A stretch of DNA of 64,000 nucleotides from Protea cynaroides (taxonomy: Eukaryota > Streptophyta > Magnoliopsida > Proteales > Proteaceae): assembly GCA_028583415.1 (NCBI GenBank), contig CM053266.1, positions 96,462,377 to 96,526,376 on the forward strand, read 5' to 3'. Positions 31,401-42,795 of this stretch are shown in pieces. Both the position numbers and the translations under genes were made by a program. Within the stretch, counting starts at the first letter, position 1. Each line of letters opens with the position of its first letter. The notes under the pieces are model-generated. The model had not been told where the DNA came from. It saw nothing but the letters and a program-made list of their open reading frames with translations, and made no database searches.

Positions 31401-33640
31401 GATCGAGTAATTCAATCACAAGCTATTCCTTTTTCTTTCTTTTCTTAATGGCCCAATCACAAATTATATTACACCATGATTTAAGAGATGAAAAATATTT
31501 GTTGGGAAATTTTTTTTCTATCCAGTTGCTTCCCTATGTTTCTTCATAAGGATGTCTCAGTGTACGATGCTCCTGTTATTTTACAGTTTGAGGAGAGATA
31601 GAGCGTATAAAACCTTACTCCTTACAACGTAGAGAGACTATTTCCATGTTTTGAACCCGTAACCACAATCATGTTGCAATATGACAACATAACGTCACAC
31701 CAAGGTTCATCCTCCCCTACGCCCCCTCATAACCCTGTGAAATGACATTCGTGTTCCCTTGTTAGATTTGTGGTGCACTCTCACCATTGATGTTGGCAAA
31801 AGCAATACGTAGCTGAGCAATGATCGTCAGCCATATTTTGTTAAGGGGAAAAAAAATCTTGTTCGATTACGTGTTTCATGCGTTTAAACACAGAAGGAGT
31901 GAAATGATCAACATCCGCCAAGCTTTTCTAAAATGAACAAATCCCGCTTTTAAATTACTCACATGCATGTTTCCATTGGCTCTGAATTAGTACAGGACCA
32001 TGCAACGGGGCAGCGATTCCCGCCTTTGTTAATACCTATCTTCCTTTCATTTCATTTTTGTTATTTTTTATTTTTTATCTTGTTAATGGTCCGACCGTAA
32101 GAGGGTGGGGGTGGGCCCTGAGAGGGTGGGGGTGGGGGTGGGGGGTTTTGGAGAGACTTTTATTTTAATTACTAGAACGGGTGGGCGAAGGAAGTTGGCT
32201 TCGCAAGTTGAGCGACAATGATTAAGATCCACTTGATTGATAGCCAATAGGAATCCAGGAATTTTGATCAAATTCAATTAATGTTGTTAATGTTAGGACT
32301 TCGTAACTTGGGACCACCGCTCGTGACTGAGGAGATAACTAAGACACAGCACCAAAAGTCAAACTGAAAAACGTAGTTCAAGTTTGCACTCTTGATCTCT
32401 TGAACCTTTTACCAAAATAAAAACATTAAAAAAAATTCTCTTGAACCACCACTATTTTGTATCCTGGGCGTTGTTCTACCGTTGACTTTTACAAGAAATA
32501 CTTTCAAGTTTCCAAACACCATAGGTTTCGTTTGTTTCAGCATAAAATTAATGGTAGAGCAGAATATTGTCTTTCGGATTTCGGATCATGAGTAGGCTTT
32601 CTCTTGATGAGTAGTTCAGGGTAAACACTCAATCCATCATTGGTTAAAACTTGGAATAACAATACCTAGACTTACAAGGTACACCTAGGAACACCTTTAG
32701 TCGATTATACTTGGTTAATAAATTGTAGAATAAGTTAATGGTAAAACTCCAATCAAAAGGACTGTCGACGGACTTCCACAGAAGAAGTCTATAAACATGA
32801 CTGGAGGGGACCCTGGAAGTGAAATTCGTGTCTACGGCTAGGCCAATATACCCTGACCAGTCCTTTGGGGAGTAGCCGAATGTGATACTGGACTCGAGAC
32901 TAAGCGAATGGGTTCATGACCGGCTAATGGCAGAAAGGTTCGGATTTCAATCTGATGCGACACAGAACTCGACCCCATGTGTCCAGATCCGAGACCGGAT
33001 ACTTCCAGAATGTAAGGGAAGGTTGGCCAATGCTGAAACCTGATTTTGAAATAAAGGTTAAACCAACCTAAACATGGAATTTGGATATGAAATTTAGATA
33101 TAATGTTCTCATATAAGTTTAGTTGATACTGGAGAAAGAATGAGGTCATTTGGACTTGGGATGAGAAAGATATTGTCTCCGCAAGTTACCGTGTACAGAT
33201 TGAATCCGATTATGTAAGACTAAATTGGAAGACCTAGTTCATAAGGTTACACTTGTTGGAACAGAATGAAATTTGAAAGAGATTATATTTTAAGTGTAGT
33301 TTTATAGGAATGAAACTTGAGGTGTTTTGGATATGAGATCATGGACTTATCGCCTTTACAAGAGGCAATTCTCCGATTCAAACTAAATCTGGAAGCTGTC
33401 CTAATGCAGCACTGGTTACATGGTGTCGCCACCGGACCCTGCCTCTGGATACTTCCAGAATGGTCCCTAGTAGGTCTAGATGGAGGACCAATCACAGCCT
33501 CTAATCGGGGACTGCAACTGAATTGTCTAAGAGGGGCCCTGTACAGCCCGTCTGTGCTCTTTGGATGCGTGCTGTTGGTATTATGCCATCATCTACGTCC
33601 GGGGGCATCGGGTGATAATATAATTGACATGTTAAGACCA
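28448..33640. other. Intergenic, AT-rich; no gene recognised
   Basis: Only short random-looking frames are present. Visible landmarks are poly(T) at about 29640-29651, poly(A) at about 31022-31041 and a G-rich tract at 32101-32150. Parts (30550-31010, 32530-33640) have the feel of decayed LTR elements, but no ends could be paired. Confidence 0.5.
32101..32150 (+). repeat. G-rich tract, quadruplex-like
   Basis: A series of GAGGGTGGGGGTGGG-type runs with at least six separate runs of three or more G in 50 bases. It fits the pattern for a G-quadruplex on the plus strand. Confidence 0.75.
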
Positions 33641-33666
33641 GACAATGTTAACTAATGCATAACTAA

Positions 33667-33688
33667 CCACGTAGGTAAACCTACGTGG
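33667..33688. repeat. Short perfect palindrome
   Basis: CCACGTAGGT and ACCTACGTGG are perfect ten-base inverted arms separated by AA. No further context was recognised. Confidence 0.7.
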
Positions 33689-33699
33689 GTGTGAGGACA

Positions 33700-34394
33700 A
33701 TGAGACAACTGGTATCCTCGGGAATGATTAAAGAAAATCTGTTATTGGAGTCACCACCTTGATTACTGTATAGGACCTCTAAAAATGTAGTTTCACTTGA
33801 GGTAAGACTTCTATTGACTAGTAACACATAAGATTGGTTCATTGGTCTGCAAGAGATCAGGGTAAGTATTCAGGGTATGATTTTGGGAAGGTGTTAGGCA
33901 CCTAAATCGTTCGATCAACATCGGCGTCCTAAACTTTTCTTAGACTCTAAGTCTGACTGTTCTTGGTCAATTAGATGACTAGGGTTTAATGGGTGATGTC
34001 TTAAACCAAGTTGCTAAATTCTGCTAATCTAGGGTCCAATCAAACATGTTCTAAAAACAAGTAAACAAGCAATGTAATGTACAATGAATCGAACCAAATG
34101 ATGGTTTCGGTCTTGGATCGAATTTGAGAATGTTCCTAAACTGCCTATGTATCCCTTCAGGTTTTGTCTCTTGAGAATCAGGTCCAAAAACGTAGTTCAA
34201 ACGGGTTGTATGTGATTAAAGATTATGGATGTAGCTTATGCATGTGCTTCAATTAGATTCTTTGATTCAAGTTGAAGTTTATGCTGGATGGATGATATGT
34301 GTGTGGGTTTGTACTATATTTGGGGGTGTGTCCTAAATTGCCTATGTATTCCAGAGGTCCTGAAAATTAGGTACAACGTAGTTCAAAATTGTTT
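33700..34394. other. Non-coding segment resembling a retroelement leader
   Basis: Contains phrases such as GGAGTCACCACCTTGATTA and GGGAAGGTGTTAGGCACCTA that resemble leader sequence seen in large plant Ty3/gypsy elements (Ogre/Tat type). This is a recollection of pattern only; no ends or coding region support it. Confidence 0.25.
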
Positions 34395-35100
34395 AGGTTT
34401 TCTTGGATATCCTGTCCCTTTTGTTCAATTATTCAAGTTTTCTCGAGGTATCCTGCCCCTTGTTTAAGTTTTCTAGGGTATCATGTCCCTTTTTCAACTG
34501 TTCATGTTTTCTAGAGTATCCTGCCCCTTCTCAGGTTTTCTAGGGTATCTTGGCCCTGTTAATGTTTTTAAGGGGTTCCTTGCCCTATTTGTTATTTTCA
34601 TTCTAGGGTTATCTTGTCCTATCTGTTCTTTCTACTTTAGGGTTTATCTTGTCCTATATGTTCATTCCTTTTTAGGGTTTATCTTGCCTTATCTATTTTT
34701 TTCACTCCGGATTTATCTTGTCCTATATGTTGATTCCATTCTAGGGTTTATCTTGCCCTATATGTTCTTTCCACTCTAGGGTTTATCTTGCTTTACGTGT
34801 TCATTCAATTCTAGGGTTTATCTTGCCCCATGTGTTCTTTCCACTCTAGGGTTTATCTTGCCTTATGTGTTCATTCTATTCTAGGGTTTATCTGGCCCTA
34901 ATTATTTATTTCTTTCATCTTAGGGTTTATCTTGCCATAATTATTTATTTCTTTCATCTTAGGGTTTATCTTGCCCCAATTATTTATTTCTTTTATTTTA
35001 GGATTTATCTTGTCCTAATTGTTTATTTCTTCTATCTTAGGGTTTATTTTGTCCTAATTATTCATTTCTTTCATTTTATGATTTATCTTGTCCTAATTGA
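34395..35100 (+). repeat. Minisatellite with TAGGGTTT core
   Basis: Degenerate tandem units, first about 40 bases with a CTAGGGTATC core, then about 35 bases (TAGGGTTTATCTTGCCCTAT plus a T-rich part), then about 38 bases with ATTATTTATTTCTTTCAT. Close to 18 copies are present. Open frames across it are by-products of the period. Confidence 0.88.
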
Positions 35101-35129
35101 TGTGTACTTCAAGATTTATGCAAGTGTAT

Positions 35130-35530
35130 CTCTAAACATAGTAGTGTAAGCATCCAAATATGACAGTAAGCATCCAATATAGCATATGGGTAATCCAAAC
35201 ATAACAATGGATCTAGATATGACATGTATAAACAATCTAACATAGTAGTGTGCATGTGTAGCAAACAAAAATAGCAATGAACATGTGTACATCTAAATAT
35301 AGCAGTAAGAGTGAGCATCCAAATATAGTAAGCATGTGAGCATTTCAAACAGGCAGATATGTGAGTGTGAGCATTTCAAATATAATAACGGATCCAGATA
35401 TAGCATGTATAAACAATCAAACATAGCAATGTACATGTGTAACAGACATTAATAATAATGAGTATGTGTGCATCCAAATATAGCAGTGAGCATATGAATA
35501 ATCCCAACATGGCAAATGAGCATGTGATTA
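35130..35530. repeat. Imperfect duplication rich in AACATAG/CATCCAAATAT motifs
   Basis: The segment at about 35208-35305 (GGATCTAGATATGACATG...) is repeated imperfectly at about 35390-35490 (GGATCCAGATATAGCATG...). Many short AT-rich motifs recur. Confidence 0.6.
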
Positions 35531-35639
35531 GGTCTAGAATTCATAGAAAAATAAACTTCTCCAGCCCATATCCAACTAATATTCATCAAGCACATAACCA
35601 AATTTATATTTGTTAATGAACAACATGAATAAATAAACA

Positions 35640-36310
35640 AATCAATTCACTTTCTCTCTCTCTCTTTTGTTTGTTAAAACAAGAAAAATAATCAAAGAAT
35701 CCATCCATTCTTCTCTTAATTGTTTAAATCAGAAAATATAATAATCACTCCGTTCTCTTTCTTTTATTAAAACCAAAAAATAATCAAGAGAATACATTCA
35801 CTTTCTCTCTTTCTTGTTAAAATCGGAAAATCATCAACAGATTCCATTTACTCTCTTGTTAAAACCAGAAAATCATAAGAGATTCCACTTACTCTCTTTC
35901 TGTCTCTCTCTCTTCCATGTTAAAAGGCCACTCATTATCTCTCATATTTGTTGAAATGAATAGTAAATTAATAATCCACTCAATAATATCCACTCATTCT
36001 CTCTCATATGGGTTGAAAATAATATTCCACTCAACAGCATCCTCCTCAACCTCTCTCTTATTTATTGGAATTAAAAAAAAATAATAAAGAAAGAGACTCA
36101 CTATCTCCGTTATAGGTTAAAACTAAAAAGTAATAAAGAACATTCCACTCACTATATCTCTTATATTAAAATCTAAAAAAATACTAAACCAAACTCCACT
36201 CATTATCTCTCTAGAATTAAACCAAACATATAATAGTAAAACAATAAACACATAAAAACGACACTCACAACTCATCTCTCTCTCTTTCTTGCTCTTGCCG
36301 ACACCCATAC
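35640..36310. repeat. Degenerate CTCTCT/GTTAAAACC low-complexity repeat
   Basis: Repeated CACTCACTATCTCTC and GTTAAAACCAGAAAAT phrases at irregular 50-80-base spacing. No coding potential was seen. Confidence 0.6.
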
Positions 36311-36610
36311 TTAGACCCTTCCAAGTTGTTATCCCTTGCTGAAACGTGTGTGTTTGGTGCATGAAAGGGATTCACATGGGCATGTGGATAGCAATTGGGG
36401 TTCGGCTGTGGCAATGGATGGAGGATTTAAGAGTTTTAACTAGTGGAGTATGGATATTAGACAGGTGGAGTAATAACAGGGTCGTGGACAGAAGATGGAT
36501 TGCAGTAGCATTAGTTGCGGTTCAGGTGAGATGAAGGCTCGATGGATATGATGTTGCAAGAAGAATCAGTGGCAACAGGTTTGGGTCACGATGATTGATA
36601 GGGGATAATA
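36311..36610. other. Non-coding spacer
   Basis: Nothing recognised; GGATG-rich with short frames only. Confidence 0.4.
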
Positions 36611-37476
36611 TGTCTTCGTCAATCAAGTTTTGACACGTGTATATTAGGGCCCAAGTCCTTGGGGAAGGCTCTCATTTCTATAATCAACTTTTCAAGTATA
36701 AAACAAAAGCAGCTCATGATGAAATAAAACCTCCAATGAGAATAGTGAAGAGCCTCGGAACATCGCTATCATAAAGACCTCGGAAGATCACTGTCATGAT
36801 GGCCTCGGAGCCTCTCAGCCATAGATTCCTCGGAGCCTCACCAAAGTAGAATGGCCGACATCACACCAACATGGAGGCCTCGTCGCCTCAGCAATATGGG
36901 GGGCCTCGACGGTTTCTCTAGTATAGTAATCTCGGTAGCTCTCCAAAAGCAAACCCCACCATACAAGTTCACGCGCAACATGATAGTTGTATAATAACAT
37001 ATGAGTGGGACCTATTTCGATGAGTACAGTGATCAAACTCCCCCAGATATCTGCCATGGAGTAATCAATAGAATCTTGAGAGGGAGATCCCATCATCCGA
37101 TGACTCAGCACAGGATCATCTGATCTTCAAATCAGTGGGCGTAAATCACACTCCAGGGGATGACATTCTGTCACAACAGAAGACATGTCCAGCTCCGACA
37201 TCCTGGTCACTCCCAACTTATAAAAGGACAAAGCATACGCAGGTACAAATACAGACATTTACCTAGTACTCAAGCTTAGAGCAGGTTAGCTACCCGATTC
37301 CCCTTAATTCAAAAGGACAGTCCTTCTTTCCTATCCCATACTGCTTGTCCCTCAAACTTACTTAGACATCGGAGTAGCCAAAGGATGTCTCCACCCGACC
37401 ATCATTACGTTGTTCTCTTTTCCTTTTACAAGAATTACAAGTGAGCTTAGGACCAATCCAAATTGGGACGACAACA
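36611..37476 (+). repeat. LTR-like segment, probably Ty3/gypsy
   Basis: A TGACACGTGT near the start, repeated GCCTCGGAGCCTC motifs (36760-36910), a TATA box (TTATAAAAGG at 37218-37227) and, about 130 bases later, CTTAGACATCGGAGTAGCC. The last phrase is typical of the end of plant Tat-type LTRs. Ends TGTCTTCG...GACAACA are possible, but no target duplication was found. Confidence 0.45.
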
Positions 37477-37855
37477 ATGAGTTTATAGGGTTAGGGAAGG
37501 TAAGTTAATCGGTGCCTCAATGGTTGATTTGCCAAGCTTGCGGGTAGGTAGGTGAAGATGGAGGTTATTGTCAAATGGGTCTGATGAGTTGTGAGGGAGT
37601 GCTAGTTTTCAGTAAGCAGCAAGGCAAAGTGGTGGCTGTGGAGTGTGATAGAATTTCTAGGGTATTTGGTGGGAATGGTAGCCGGCCTGGGTTTCAAGGA
37701 TGGTAAGCTGGTCGTGGGTGTATTGGTTTGCTGGTATGATTAAGGTTGGAAGTAGGTTGAATTGTTGCAGTGAATTGTGATGGAGGCAAGTGGTGATTTG
37801 TGGTGTTGGGTTCAGGTGGTTGCAATGGGATGCCGACAGTAATGGTGGGGTCAAA
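37477..37855. other. Non-coding G/T-rich stretch
   Basis: No gene recognised; repeated GGTTGGTG/GTGGTG-like words only. Confidence 0.4.
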
Positions 37856-37857
37856 CC

Positions 37858-38320
37858 ACAAAAAAAAAAAAAAAAAAAGAAAAAAAAAGAAAAAAAGAAA
37901 AAAAAGAAAGAAATAACGACAAAAAAAGAAAATAAAGAAATAGAGTAGGGAAGGGCGGCTTACCTCCGACAACCTCTTTTTCTTCTTCTTTTTCCTTGTC
38001 TCTTCGGCTTCTCTCTTCTCCACTTCTTCTCCTCTTCTTCTTCTGCAATTCTCTCCCTCTCTCACACGTCCTCAGCCAAAAAAAGAATCCCCCCTTCCTC
38101 TTGTCCTTTCTCTCTTTTTATCTTCTCTCAATCTCCCTTTCCCACTTAAACTCTCCCTCTCCTAGTCTTCTATCTCGAACTCCCTATATCTCTCCATCTC
38201 TCTCTCAGTTTCCCTCTTTCCTATTCCATCTCAAACTCTTAAACTTCCACTGTCTCTCTTTAGTCTTTTTCTCACCCGGTCTCTTCCTCTCTCTCACTTT
38301 TTCTCGGTGTTGCATGTGTC
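37858..38320. repeat. Poly-purine A/AAG tract followed by CT-rich tract
   Basis: An A-rich run with G interruptions (37858-37945) is followed by TCTTCT/CTCTCC pyrimidine sequence to about 38320. Overlapping open frames here are low-complexity artefacts. Confidence 0.85.
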
Positions 38321-38324
38321 GCCC

Positions 38325-38420
38325 ATATAATACCATATAATAAATAATACCATATAATGTAAATATAATAATATAATACATATAATAAATAATGTATATA
38401 TAACATATAATACAATATGT
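38325..38420. repeat. AT-rich ATATAATA repeat
   Basis: Tandem-like ACCATATAATAAATA and TATAATACATATAATA words, almost without G or C. Confidence 0.8.
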
Positions 38421-41400
38421 TAAGATGCATGTACAGATACACATAGACTGAGGTGATTTGGCACTATTGGCTTGAGTCAGGCTGGGCAAGACTGGCTATG
38501 ACTAAACTGGGCTTGAGCTAGATTGGGTTGGACTAGCTAGGACTGGTCTGGGCCATTACGGATTGAGTTGGGTCAAGTTGAACCGGTTTTAATTGGGAAC
38601 GGCAAAAATTGGGTGCTTATAGTGGGATTAAAGGAAAAGAACTATGTTTGCATCAGAGTACTACGATTGTACATCAATCGAGGTGAGGGATAGTTTGACT
38701 TTTTATGGAGTGTTTCTAATGAACATGCATGTATGTGTTGTATGTTGTTTGAATAACACGCCATCCAATAACTGTACTTTGCATGCATTTACATTTATAC
38801 GAATTCTGTAATTATGTGATGATTAATGCCTACGTGGGAAGTCATAAAAAGGTCGTGGAACTCTGGATCAGTCCCACTATGCAAACATTGCCATGTGCTG
38901 CCTCGTATCCTAACCGGATGACAGCATTTAGGGGGATGACGGATGGCCTGGGATTCCTGTTAGGGTATCGAGGGGTACATAGGATAACATGTAGGATTGA
39001 TTAGTGACATTATCCATGTATACAACTCTGACCAGCAGGGGATTAGGTGTTGTTATGGATGGGGAATAAAGGGAAGGTGGTGGTAATGTCCATGGTGTAA
39101 TAACTCAAGTTGTTAGAACTACCTTAGCTTATTTTCTTTGTATTGGTGTAGGTTGAAAGGAAGATTAATTGTTGCAAGGAGTATATGTTTCTCTATGTAT
39201 GCCAGGAAATTAGGTAATATTTGTTATTTTTGTGGTTTTAGTAATGATTAAAGTGTGCATATATATTACGCTTGAATTAGTACTAATGACTTTTATGTGA
39301 GTTTTAATTGTTAGCCTGTGTGTAAGATGTCATAGGTTGGTTCAATGGTTAAATTGAACCTAGAAGTCAAAGGATCAAGGCACTTGAAAGGCAAAATGAG
39401 AGTGAATTTACAAGTTTTATTCCATGACACAAAAAGATTCCAAATAGTGAAGCATTATTGGTTGATGAAGTTATTTCCACTTTTGGAAATAAGAGGACAT
39501 GGAAGGAATTAGGTGGTTTTGTTTATGGTCATTTTTGGTGGCTGAAATAAAAGGGTGACCTAAACCCTTAAAATATGAATGCATGCATGTTGAGAAAATA
39601 GAATCTAGGAGAGGTATTTTAGACTAAAAATAAATAAAGGATACCTTAGTTGTATGGGCAGTCCTTACATTCATTAGGTCCCTAATGAGGGTAAAAAGGG
39701 GATTTCACTTAGACATAATTTTGAATAATAGAAATAAAAAAGAATCAATTTAATTCTTTGGCTGATTGAGAATTTTGTTGGAGAGCTTGGGAGAGGGAGA
39801 TTTTGGCTTAATGGTGAAAATGGTGGATTCTTGGTTGTTGAAGGCAAAGTCTTGAGCTGAAGCTTGAGAGTCGAAGGCAAGAAAGAGTGCTGCAGCTAAG
39901 GATCCTCAAACCAAGGAGGTTGTGCATAAAGAAATTCAGGTAAGCTTGAGAGAAGTTACAGCTAGGCCAACGGCGGAATTGAAATTGGTAGAGCTGTTTT
40001 TGGAGGTTTAGCTGTTTGGAAGTCTTTTGAGCAAAGGAGCCAAGTGAGATTTCATCTTTGTGAATGGAATGAGTGAGAGTAAAATAAAATAGGTATAGGA
40101 GATGATTTTGGGACTGTTATGCAGGCCACTCTTGAGATTGAATATGATGAACAGTAAAAACTGTTCATCACGCCCAATCTCAAGAAGAAAGGTTGAAGTT
40201 AAGGTAAATGTGTTTTGAAAGAAAGGGGATTTTGAGGAAAAATATGATAAACAAAATTTTCATAAGTGTGAGTATGTTTAAAATAGTAAAATGGATGTGG
40301 TTTGGATGCCATTTGAGCTCATGCAGCTCATTTAGTTTTAGAACTGTTTAAACCTTCATTTCCTTAAAAAAAAAAAAAAAAAAAAATTAAATGTTAATGG
40401 TTTGGGTATTGATTTATGTCATGAGGCTTCTTGTGGTTCCTAATTGATCCTGGGACCGATGAAAATGGAATATAGGAGATGTTTAGGAGAAGAATAGAGT
40501 GTTTGGAGATTGAAGATGATTCCTTAGTCAATCCCAAGTTGATAAATCCCGTCATGGACTGATAGCATGACCCATGTTCAGTCTGAGGGGCCTAACTTTG
40601 TGCATACAACTCAGAATTATGAAATTCTTGATGCGTTCGAAAGGTAATTGATAAAGGAACATCTTGAGCTCTAATGGACACCCAAATTCAGTCTCAGTCA
40701 TGTCCAAAAATCTATATAAAATCAGTATAAATGTAAAGAAAAAAAATCTGGTGATCATTAGTTTTAATAGGTTGGCTATTTGGCCTTTGTGCATTGAATT
40801 TTTGGGGGTTTCTTCCCAGGAACCAAGTATGTCATGTTGGGAGTGTGCATACCTAGTTTGAGAAATTTTTATGGTGCCTTTAGTGTTCATGTGCAACACA
40901 ATAAGACACTAGGTGCAAATTTCAATTTTAAGCTTTTTGTCCAAGTTGGCTGAGCCTAACATGATGGTTAGAAATAAAATTTTTGAGAAATTTCTAATTA
41001 GGAACCTAGAACACAGTATGAAAAATATGTGTCAAGTTTGGTGGCATTCTATGGGGTTCTCTTGGGCTTCATGTGCAACCTTTTACCCTAGACAACAATT
41101 TTAACTTTTTCAATGCATATGAGTGAGGCCTCTCATGGTAAGTTGTATTCTGGATATGAAAGCATGTCTAGGGGACTTGGGAACTCACCCTAGACCTAAT
41201 GAGGAGCTAAATGGAATGATTGGTTGCTTACCCGAACACTAATGCAAGAGTATATAAGTGAATAGCTTAAGAAAAAGGAATGATTTTTTTTGTGCAAAAG
41301 TGTCTGAAAGGGAGGTCACTTTTGCAAATAGGACTCAGGTATATGGAAAAGGTTTAGTACTGATCCTTATAGGAGATTTTGGGTTTTCTCTCATAGGCAA

Positions 41401-42010
41401 AAAATTATTTCATGAACCTTTGGTGTAGGTTTTTGGTGAAACTGCTACATTGCTATATTTTTCTGCTTAAAGCTTGCTTTAGAAGAGTTTTTTTTTCCAA
41501 GAAAGGTGAGCGGATATCTAAACATAGTAGGCCTATATGTACTGTAATGTATTTATGATATGTTATTATTGAATATTGATGTAATATGATGTTTGAATGA
41601 GATATACCATGCTTGATGGATGAGTAGAAGTATGAGCTGAAAATGATGCATGTTATGAATGAGTGTTATGAACTTATTGGTTATTTAAGTTACAATTGTA
41701 ATGTTTAATGTAGTGATGCTATGATGTGAATGCCTAAGCTAATACATAAATACCAACTTTGAATGAGACTTATAAATACAAGTAAGTTCTCCTTTAAACA
41801 TGAGAATTGTATGAAATAGACCATGCAAAATGGATAAGGCTGGACTGAAATAATGAACAAAATATTTAATGCATGAGAATGACTATGACGAATGATATGC
41901 TCAAGAAGGAACTAGACTAAAGGTTAAAGACAAGGATAAAATAAGAAAAAGGACAGCAGTATACGTGTATGAATAAAATAATACATGTAAAAGAGAAACT
42001 AAGGAAAAAT
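38421..42010. other. Non-coding region, possibly an old LTR-type element
   Basis: A GGGTTGGACTAG-like degenerate repeat (38430-38610), poly(A) at 40366-40386 and no credible gene. The right part leads into a tandem repeat and then into a segment with ACTCACTGAGTTTTACTCACC (42525-42550), which recalls the R/U5 part of the Tekay-like LTRs. I could not define ends. Confidence 0.4.
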
Positions 42011-42273
42011 AGCAAGACCCGTGGCCCGATATGGGGTGAGACTCGGTGAGCAGAGTTACATAGGCAAGACTCAATAGCCCGATATGGGGTGAGACCTGAT
42101 GAACGGAGTTACAAAGACAAGACTTGATAGCCAATAAGAAGGTGATACCCGGTGAACTGAAATACTAAGACAAGACCCAGTATCCCAATATGGGGTGAGA
42201 CCGCGTGAGTCAAAGTACCAAGCAAGACCCGATAGCCATAAGAAAGGGGTGAGAGCTGGTGAATCTAAGTACT
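42011..42273. repeat. Five-unit tandem repeat, about 53 bases per unit
   Basis: Units share CAAGACCC...ATAGCCCGATATGGGGTGAGACC...GTGAA...GTTAC. The first two are the most alike; the third and fifth have lost the CCGATATGG part. Confidence 0.85.
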
Positions 42274-42795
42274 CTACTAGAATATGTCAAGCAAGGAAAG
42301 ACAGTGGGATGGAAAGGAACGAACATAGAATGCTATACAAGCAAGATAAGAAAAGAGACAATAGTTAACAAGAAGAATACAATAAGAAACTTATCCTAAA
42401 TGATGTGATAAGATTAAGAAAATATACTACATGAAAGACAATGAATGCAAGGAAACATGTATATGTTAAAATATTATTTATGATTTATGAATGTATGATG
42501 TGTGTAGGACCTACCATTTAGGTATCTACTCACTGAGTTTTACTCACCCTAGTTGAATCATATGTTTTACAGATACAGGACATGAGCATGCAGAGAATGA
42601 GCAAGAGGAAGCTTGAAGTTCAGTCAGGTGCATGAGGACCCACTGGCATTTTGATAGTTGTTTTGATGTTTATTACCATGATGTATTTATCGATGTTGTC
42701 ATGGGCAATAGTTTTTTTTTTTTTTTTTTGTAAAGTTTTTGGCCCACTCTTCTTGATGTTCATTTGTAATAGACATAGGTTTAATGAACTCTTCG
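42274..42795 (+). other. Flank of LTR S, LTR-like 3' part
   Basis: Contains the ACTCACTGAGTTTTACTCACC motif, TTTTACAGATACAGG and a poly(T) run (42711-42729). It ends at CTTCG (42791-42795), where LTR S begins. It may be the downstream part of another LTR family. Confidence 0.35.

Noticed and set aside
33317..33655. 112-codon open frame as a possible gene
   Set aside because: No domain, no promoter context and unremarkable composition; likely chance or old repeat.
34395..35100. Interstitial telomere
   Set aside because: The TTTAGGG heptamer is not in tandem; only one core occurs per 35-40-base unit.
34483..35149. Hydrophobic frames that look like membrane proteins (FILGLSCPICSFYF and similar)
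   Set aside because: They arise from T-rich minisatellite units; the frame is open because of the repeat period.
37694..38340. Lys/Arg/Glu-rich and Leu/Ser/Phe-rich frames on both strands
   Set aside because: Low-complexity purine and pyrimidine tracts.
38783..39004. 73-codon frame as a small gene
   Set aside because: No homology recognised and no flanking signals.
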